The notes beneath the pieces were generated by a model. It ran no database searches. It saw only the letters and a list, made by a program, of their open reading frames with translations, and was not told the origin of the DNA. This document shows positions 5,890 through 9,073 of a stretch of DNA of 9,073 bases, one piece after another. The translations under genes were made by a program, and so were the position numbers. The stretch lies in contig NZ_RQGG01000020.1 in NCBI RefSeq assembly GCF_004769665.1, positions 1 to 9,073 of the forward strand, read 5' to 3'. The first letter of the stretch is position 1. Each line of letters opens with the position of its first letter. Source of the DNA: Leptospira kemamanensis (lineage in GTDB: Bacteria; Spirochaetota; Leptospiria; Leptospirales; Leptospiraceae).

Positions 5890-7073
5890 TAAAGATAAAC
5901 GAAAAAACTTACTGCTACTGTAGCGATGACCACTAACCAGGAAGGCAGTTTCCAAAATTCCAAAAGTAAAAATCCAACAATGACAAGGGCAAAGTCTTTC
6001 GGAGAAAAGACGGCACTGGTCCAAACCGGATTGTAAAATGCCGCAAGTAAGATTCCTACAACAGACGCATTGATGCCAAGCATTGCTTTTCGGATCCATT
6101 TGTTTTTCCTCATTTGTTCCCAGAAAGGAAGGGCTCCTATAATGAGTAAAAAAGAAGGAAGGAAAGCTGCCACCAAACAGACAATAGCTCCAGTCCATCC
6201 ATTGGGATTGGCAGTTGATACTGCACCTAAAAAACTACTGAATGCAAATAAAGGGCCAGGAATTGCATTGGACATTCCGTAACCTGCCATAAATAAGTCA
6301 TTACTTACCCAACCAGTTGGAACCACTTCGGCTTGTAATAATGGTAAAACTACATGTCCTCCGCCAAAAACGAGTGCTCCAGCACGATAAAAACTATCTA
6401 CATATTGAACTTCAGTTAGATTAACAAAATTTCTTAATACAGGAAGAAGGAACAACAAAACAAAAAAGAGAATTAAAAATAGAAATCCAATTGATTTTTT
6501 TCCATTGTGAATGGAGTCGTGAGGTAAATCTTCTTTTGATTTTAAAAAATAAACTCCAATCAAACCCGATATAACAAGAAGTGTGATTTGTAAAATTGCA
6601 GAACTAAAAAACAATAGTATTACGCTTGTTAAAATAGAAACCGTAAGTCTTTCTTTGTCGGGACAAAGTTTTTTTCCCATTCCCAAAATGGCTTGTGCGA
6701 CAACGGCAACAGCAACTACTTTAAGACCATGTAACCAGTGTTTATGATTTGTGATATCAATTGTTGATAAACCAAGTCCAAATAATATCAAAATTAAGGC
6801 AGAAGGTAGAGTGAATCCAATCCAAGAAAGTATGGCTCCTAATATACCTCCTCGAGAAAGTCCAATGGCCATTCCAACCTGGCTACTCGCTGGCCCTGGT
6901 AAAAATTGACATAAGGCAACTAAGTCTGCATAGGCGTGTGCACTTATCCATTTTTTTTTCGTTACATATTCGTCGTGAAAGTAACTTAAGTGGGCGATGG
7001 GACCACCAAATGATGTGAAGCCGAGTTTGAGTGCAGTCAAAAATATTTGTAATAGTTTATTGAAGTATTTCAC
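5889..7073 (-). CDS. chrA: Chromate transporter, ChrA family (two-domain)
   Basis: This 394-residue polytopic inner-membrane protein of the CHR superfamily is full length for the two-domain type, which exports chromate in characterised members. The N-terminal half carries GFTSFGGPIAHLSYFHDEYV (18-37), with the signature F-G-G-P, and then QFLPGPASSQVGMAIG (56-71). The C-terminal half repeats the pattern with FGGGHVVLPLLQAEVV (236-251) and the signature P-G-P-L-F (272-276). About ten to twelve hydrophobic helices are visible, with a polar loop at about 178-194 between the halves. The start is GTG, well supported by AAGGAG seven bases upstream. It overlaps the padR gene by 17 bases, so regulator and transporter are co-transcribed. 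Chromate as substrate is by family; other anions are possible. Confidence 0.93.
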   Translation of the reverse strand: MKYFNKLLQIFLTALKLGFTSFGGPIAHLSYFHDEYVTKKKWISAHAYADLVALCQFLPGPASSQVGMAIGLSRGGILGAILSWIGFTLPSALILILFGLGLSTIDITNHKHWLHGLKVVAVAVVAQAILGMGKKLCPDKERLTVSILTSVILLFFSSAILQITLLVISGLIGVYFLKSKEDLPHDSIHNGKKSIGFLFLILFFVLLFLLPVLRNFVNLTEVQYVDSFYRAGALVFGGGHVVLPLLQAEVVPTGWVSNDLFMAGYGMSNAIPGPLFAFSSFLGAVSTANPNGWTGAIVCLVAAFLPSFLLIIGALPFWEQMRKNKWIRKAMLGINASVVGILLAAFYNPVWTSAVFSPKDFALVIVGFLLLEFWKLPSWLVVIATVAVSFFVYL

Positions 7074-7356
7074 CGATTAACTCCTTAAGTTTGATTTTTG
7101 CAGAGGAAAGTTCTTTTTTTCCTTTTGGCGTGATGCGATAGAATTTTCGTTTTACCTTTCCCGTTTGTTCGATACGAGAACGAATGAGTCCTTTTTCTTC
7201 TAGGTGTTTTAAGAGAGGATACAAAGAACCAGGACTAATTTTATAGCCATGTTCTCTTAATTCTTCCATCATCCAAACTCCGTAAATTTCTTCCTTTAGA
7301 CAGTGGTGTAAGATGTGAATTTTGATAAAACTGGAAAAAAATTCATTAATTCGCAT
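7057..7356 (-). CDS. PadR-family transcriptional regulator
   Basis: This 99-residue protein is essentially the N-terminal winged-helix domain of PadR with a short C-terminal helix, the compact subfamily-2 type. Landmarks are the helix IYGVWMMEELREHGYKISPG, the recognition segment SPGSLYPLLKHLEEKGLI (41-58) and the wing RKFYRITPKGKKEL (70-83). Such proteins usually act as dimeric repressors released by a ligand. Its stop codon lies within the start of chrA (17-base overlap), so it probably controls its own transcript and chrA, perhaps in response to chromate or a related stress (inference). A perfect palindrome between the -35 and -10 of the predicted promoter, ending 11 bases before the ATG, is a candidate autoregulatory site. 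No Shine-Dalgarno sequence is evident before the ATG at 7356. Confidence 0.92.
   Translation of the reverse strand: MRINEFFSSFIKIHILHHCLKEEIYGVWMMEELREHGYKISPGSLYPLLKHLEEKGLIRSRIEQTGKVKRKFYRITPKGKKELSSAKIKLKELIGEILQ
7081..7086 (-). promoter_or_regulatory. Ribosome-binding site of chrA
   Basis: The minus strand reads AAGGAG, a full Shine-Dalgarno match, seven bases before the GTG at 7073-7071. It lies inside the padR coding sequence. It fixes the non-ATG start of chrA and implies that chrA can be translated efficiently and independently of padR. Confidence 0.85.
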
Positions 7357-7364
7357 TCTAAATC

Positions 7365-7393
7365 AAATTACGATATCGTAAGTTGATAGTCAA
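7365..7393 (-). promoter_or_regulatory. Predicted promoter of padR-chrA
   Basis: On the minus strand a TTGACT hexamer (7393-7388, close to the -35 consensus) is followed after exactly 17 bases by TAATTT (7370-7365), a weaker -10. The -10 ends eight bases before the padR ATG, so transcription would begin at or within a base or two of the start codon, giving a leaderless or nearly leaderless mRNA. This fits the missing Shine-Dalgarno sequence. The -10 match is modest, so this is a prediction. Confidence 0.5.
7368..7381. promoter_or_regulatory. Candidate PadR operator palindrome
   Basis: TTACGATATCGTAA is a perfect 14-bp palindrome lying in the spacer of the predicted padR promoter and overlapping the -10 by three bases. 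A dimeric repressor bound here would block RNA polymerase. A second short inverted repeat, TTGA-TAG-TCAA (7383-7393), overlaps the -35. PadR proteins commonly bind dyads in their own promoters, so autoregulation is the simplest reading. The assignment is inferred. Confidence 0.55.
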
Positions 7394-7479
7394 ATGAAAA
7401 ATCTAATTACCAATATTCGATTGAAATGATTATTAAATTCTCTGACAAAAATGAGAACCATAATATTCTTTTATTTTAT

Positions 7480-8238
7480 TTATTTTGTTACAAATAATTT
7501 TCTTTGTTCGGTGGTTAAGGAACTTTCATTACAATTTGGAAAGTGGTCCCATTTCGCAACCGTCTCTTTTGATTCTGGAAAATTCGTGTAAAGGATATCG
7601 AACGAAAATCGATTTTTCCCATACTCACCTTTGTGGAGGAGGTGAGAAGAAAATACGAATAAATCTCCAGGATCATGAGGGATGAGGATTTGGTTTGTTA
7701 ATGGTTCATCACTTCGATGGTTGTTCATTTCCAATCGGACTTCTCTTTCTTTTTCGTGATCCCAACGTATATGGGAGCCAGGGACAATCCAAATCCCAGG
7801 ATCCTCTTCCAGTGGAATTCGAAAGTGCCAAACAAAATCTTTTTGGATTTTTGTTTTCTGTTCTTCTTCTGTGATTTCCAAATACTGAATATCACGATGC
7901 CAATAGGGAAGTTTCTTATCATCTACAGGATTGAAAAAAATCTGAGTATTGAGAAAATAATAATCAGTTTTTAAAATGTTCTTACAAATTTCTAAAATTG
8001 TTTTCGATGCAATGAACTGAAACAGTATGTCCCGTTCTTCTGCATTTTGTATAAACTTTGTCGAAGTGAGATAGGCACTATTGATCACCAAAGGATGGTC
8101 ATATAATTTTTTCCATTCCGCATTTGCTTTTTGTAAAATGGTTTTTATTTGTAGGATCGTTTGAATTGGAAAAATACCCTTCCAAAGATAAAATCCATCC
8201 ACAATCAGTTCTTTTTCCATATTTAAAAAAGAATCCAT
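7480..8238 (-). CDS. PhyH-like Fe(II)/2-oxoglutarate-dependent dioxygenase
   Basis: This 252-residue protein resembles the phytanoyl-CoA dioxygenase (PhyH) superfamily, which hydroxylates or halogenates small molecules using Fe(II) and 2-oxoglutarate. The iron-binding H-x-D is W-H114-R-D116. The distal His is His199 or His202 in SSHLLHKGEYGKNR, with Arg210 eleven or eight residues on as the probable 2-oxoglutarate ligand. GIWIVPGSHIRWDHEKE (148-164) is the usual strand and turn before it. The substrate is not evident. The order downstream of a GNAT gene, 15 bases apart, implies one operon. The ATG at 8238 and an in-frame ATG at 8220 (residue 7) are both possible, and neither has a clear ribosome-binding site. 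About 120 bases separate its stop from padR. Confidence 0.82.
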   Translation of the reverse strand: MDSFLNMEKELIVDGFYLWKGIFPIQTILQIKTILQKANAEWKKLYDHPLVINSAYLTSTKFIQNAEERDILFQFIASKTILEICKNILKTDYYFLNTQIFFNPVDDKKLPYWHRDIQYLEITEEEQKTKIQKDFVWHFRIPLEEDPGIWIVPGSHIRWDHEKEREVRLEMNNHRSDEPLTNQILIPHDPGDLFVFSSHLLHKGEYGKNRFSFDILYTNFPESKETVAKWDHFPNCNESSLTTEQRKLFVTK

Positions 8239-8253
8239 GTTAAACGAATCAAT

Positions 8254-8877
8254 TTAGGTTTCTTTTTCCATATAATGATGTGATGGAATTTTGCCTTCCC
8301 AACCTTTTGGGTGCCTTGTTTCCTTGATCGTAAAACCTAACTTTTGATAGAGACCAATGGCTGAAGGATTTTCCATAGAAACATCCAAGGACACGGTTTT
8401 AAATTTTGGATTTTTTTGGATCATAAACTCAATGAGTTGTTTGGCGATTCCTTGGTTTCGGTGTGATTCCGAAACAGCAATATGACCTAAATACAAACAA
8501 TTCGATTTAGGTGGTTGAATGACGGTTTCTGTTTTTAAACCGCGAGCCATTACCTTTGGTGCTTTCCATTTGTATAACAAAAGAATTTGTAAGGCTGTAC
8601 CTAAAGTGAGAGCTAAAAAATTTGGTTGGGTGTATTCTAAGATGGAACCCACAACTTCGCCTTCTTTTACAGCAACAAAGTGGTTTGAAAATGAAATTGT
8701 GTTTCCACGTTTTCGGTAGGCAGAACGCAAAAAATCAAATGCTGAAATCTTTCCTTCTTGGAAAACAAAATCCCATGCACGAGGCCCAGAGGAATGGATG
8801 AGAGGGACAATCTTGTGAATGTCTTCCTGTAAGGCTTTGCGAATGGTAATGGATGATAGATTCTTTTGAGATAACAT
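8254..8877 (-). CDS. GNAT family N-acetyltransferase
   Basis: From ATG at 8877 this encodes 207 residues. The frame extends upstream to ATGs at 8910 and 8949 (218 and 231 residues). The shorter form is preferred because the acetyltransferase fold starts at ITIRKALQEDI, and a -10-like TATGAT (8911-8906) sits over the middle ATG, though with no good -35. Motif A is YLGHIAVSESHRNQGIAKQL (129-148), with pyrophosphate loop R-N-Q-G-I-A, and motif B is NPSAIGLYQKLGF (170-182). A central insert with a hydrophobic stretch (about 87-103, FLALTLGTALQILLLYK) is larger than in minimal GNATs and might pack on a membrane or on the substrate. The substrate is unknown. It is followed 15 bases later by the PhyH-like gene and faces the putative insertion sequence. 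Confidence 0.85.
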   Translation of the reverse strand: MLSQKNLSSITIRKALQEDIHKIVPLIHSSGPRAWDFVFQEGKISAFDFLRSAYRKRGNTISFSNHFVAVKEGEVVGSILEYTQPNFLALTLGTALQILLLYKWKAPKVMARGLKTETVIQPPKSNCLYLGHIAVSESHRNQGIAKQLIEFMIQKNPKFKTVSLDVSMENPSAIGLYQKLGFTIKETRHPKGWEGKIPSHHYMEKET

Positions 8878-9006
8878 ATATGTTGTTGTATGGTTGATTC
8901 CCTTTATCATACAACGATTTTTGTAAAAAATGAAAGAAGGTTCCAGCATAGATTGTAGTGGAAATTGCTTACTGATTTCAATGTAGCCTGATTACATAAA
9001 AACGGA

Positions 9007-9037
9007 CACCTTTTTTTCGCAGAAAAAGCAAGAGGTG
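9007..9037 (+). promoter_or_regulatory. Hairpin burying the transposase ribosome-binding site
   Basis: CACCT (9007-9011) pairs with AGGTG (9033-9037). An outer GG/CC pair (9004-9005 with 9038-9039) and an inner stem, TTTTTC (9013-9018) with GAAAAA (9022-9027), extend it. The 3' arm contains the AGAGGTG Shine-Dalgarno sequence of the downstream reading frame. A transcript entering from outside would fold and hide this site. Several insertion sequences use such structures to avoid expression by read-through; here it is inferred from base pairing. Confidence 0.5.
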
Positions 9038-9041
9038 CCAA

Positions 9042-9073
9042 GTGAGCAGACGATCAAAATACTCTCCGGAGTT
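9042..9073 (+). CDS. Putative IS3-family transposase OrfA, N-terminal fragment
   Basis: A GTG start with AGAGGTG just upstream opens a frame reading V(M)-S-R-R-S-K-Y-S-P-E and then TT at the window edge. The pattern M-S-x-R-x-K-Y-S-x-E-F is characteristic of IS3-family OrfA proteins, whose N-terminus is a helix-turn-helix that binds the element ends. Only ten codons are visible, so identity is tentative. It is the only plus-strand gene I can support and is divergent from the GNAT gene at 8254-8877. Confidence 0.5.
   Translation, partial: MSRRSKYSPE

Larger units (their letters stand above)
8982..9073 (+). mobile_element. Left end of a putative IS3-family insertion sequence (partial)
   Basis: The plus strand from TGTAGCCTGATTACA (8982-8996, itself TGTA...TACA dyad-like) through CGGACACC to the coding start looks like the left terminal region of an IS3-type element. 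The 60 bases between a TGT terminus and a first open reading frame that begins like OrfA are typical. The exact terminus is uncertain: another TGTAGTG lies at 8954. The other end, the target duplication and the transposase body all lie outside the window, so the call rests on the OrfA-like start and the end-like layout. Confidence 0.45.

Noticed and set aside
5776..6198. 140-codon minus-strand frame overlapping chrA and the dinB start
   Set aside because: Its residues are Cys/Ser/Phe-rich without any family pattern, it lies in another frame of the well-supported chrA gene, and it has no credible start. Only its last 32 codons beyond chrA are discussed, as the orphan Shine-Dalgarno case.
7438..7457. 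TTCTC...GAGAA inverted repeat as a terminator after the PhyH-like gene
   Set aside because: The stem is only five pairs with a ten-base loop, and a mixed A/T stretch rather than a U-run follows, so it is too weak to call.
4456..8877. The two GNAT genes as recent duplicates, since both contain Q-G-I-A-K-Q-L-I
   Set aside because: The shared octapeptide is the common acetyl-CoA-binding loop. The rest of the proteins, their lengths and central inserts differ widely.
1..9073. CRISPR array, toxin-antitoxin pair, phage-defence island, tRNA or rRNA
   Set aside because: I found no regularly spaced repeats, no cloverleaf or rRNA sequence, and no gene pair with toxin-antitoxin or defence motifs. The proteins belong to ordinary metabolic, transport and regulatory families.

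Overview
The window is AT-rich DNA (G+C roughly in the upper 30s by eye) and is packed with genes. Every complete gene is on the minus strand. The protein styles suggest a spirochaete of the genus Leptospira, possibly an environmental species: lipoproteins with relaxed lipoboxes, a DUF2079 membrane protein, a COG2509-type FAD oxidoreductase and many GNAT/DinB/PaiB-type housekeeping-accessory proteins. This assignment is inferred from protein character and base composition, not from a marker gene.

Reading in the direction of transcription (right to left), there are four blocks. Block 1 (8877 to 7480) holds a GNAT N-acetyltransferase followed 15 bases later by a PhyH-like Fe(II)/2-oxoglutarate dioxygenase. 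Block 2 (7393 to 5889) holds a small PadR-family regulator overlapping a two-domain chromate-transporter (ChrA) gene. A 14-bp perfect palindrome sits between the -35 and -10 of the predicted padR promoter, so this looks like a self-regulated padR-chrA unit. Block 3 (5801 to 3818) holds a DinB-fold protein, an unknown four-helix membrane protein, a second GNAT acetyltransferase and a PaiB-type FMN-binding protein. The last two recall the paiA-paiB pair of Bacillus subtilis. Block 4 (3745 to 1) holds a COG2509-type FAD oxidoreductase, a DUF2079 membrane protein and two lipoproteins. The second lipoprotein starts inside the first and runs off the left edge.

The extreme right edge reads on the plus strand. 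It looks like the left end of an IS3-family insertion sequence: a possible terminal sequence, a hairpin that buries the ribosome-binding site, and the first ten codons of an OrfA-like transposase.

No RNA gene, CRISPR array or prophage is visible, and there is no gene-free stretch longer than 300 bases. I see no convincing wholly new system. The best leads are the padR operator/promoter, the hairpin across the dinB start codon, the orphan Shine-Dalgarno sequence after chrA, and the dinB-4TM-GNAT-paiB cluster.
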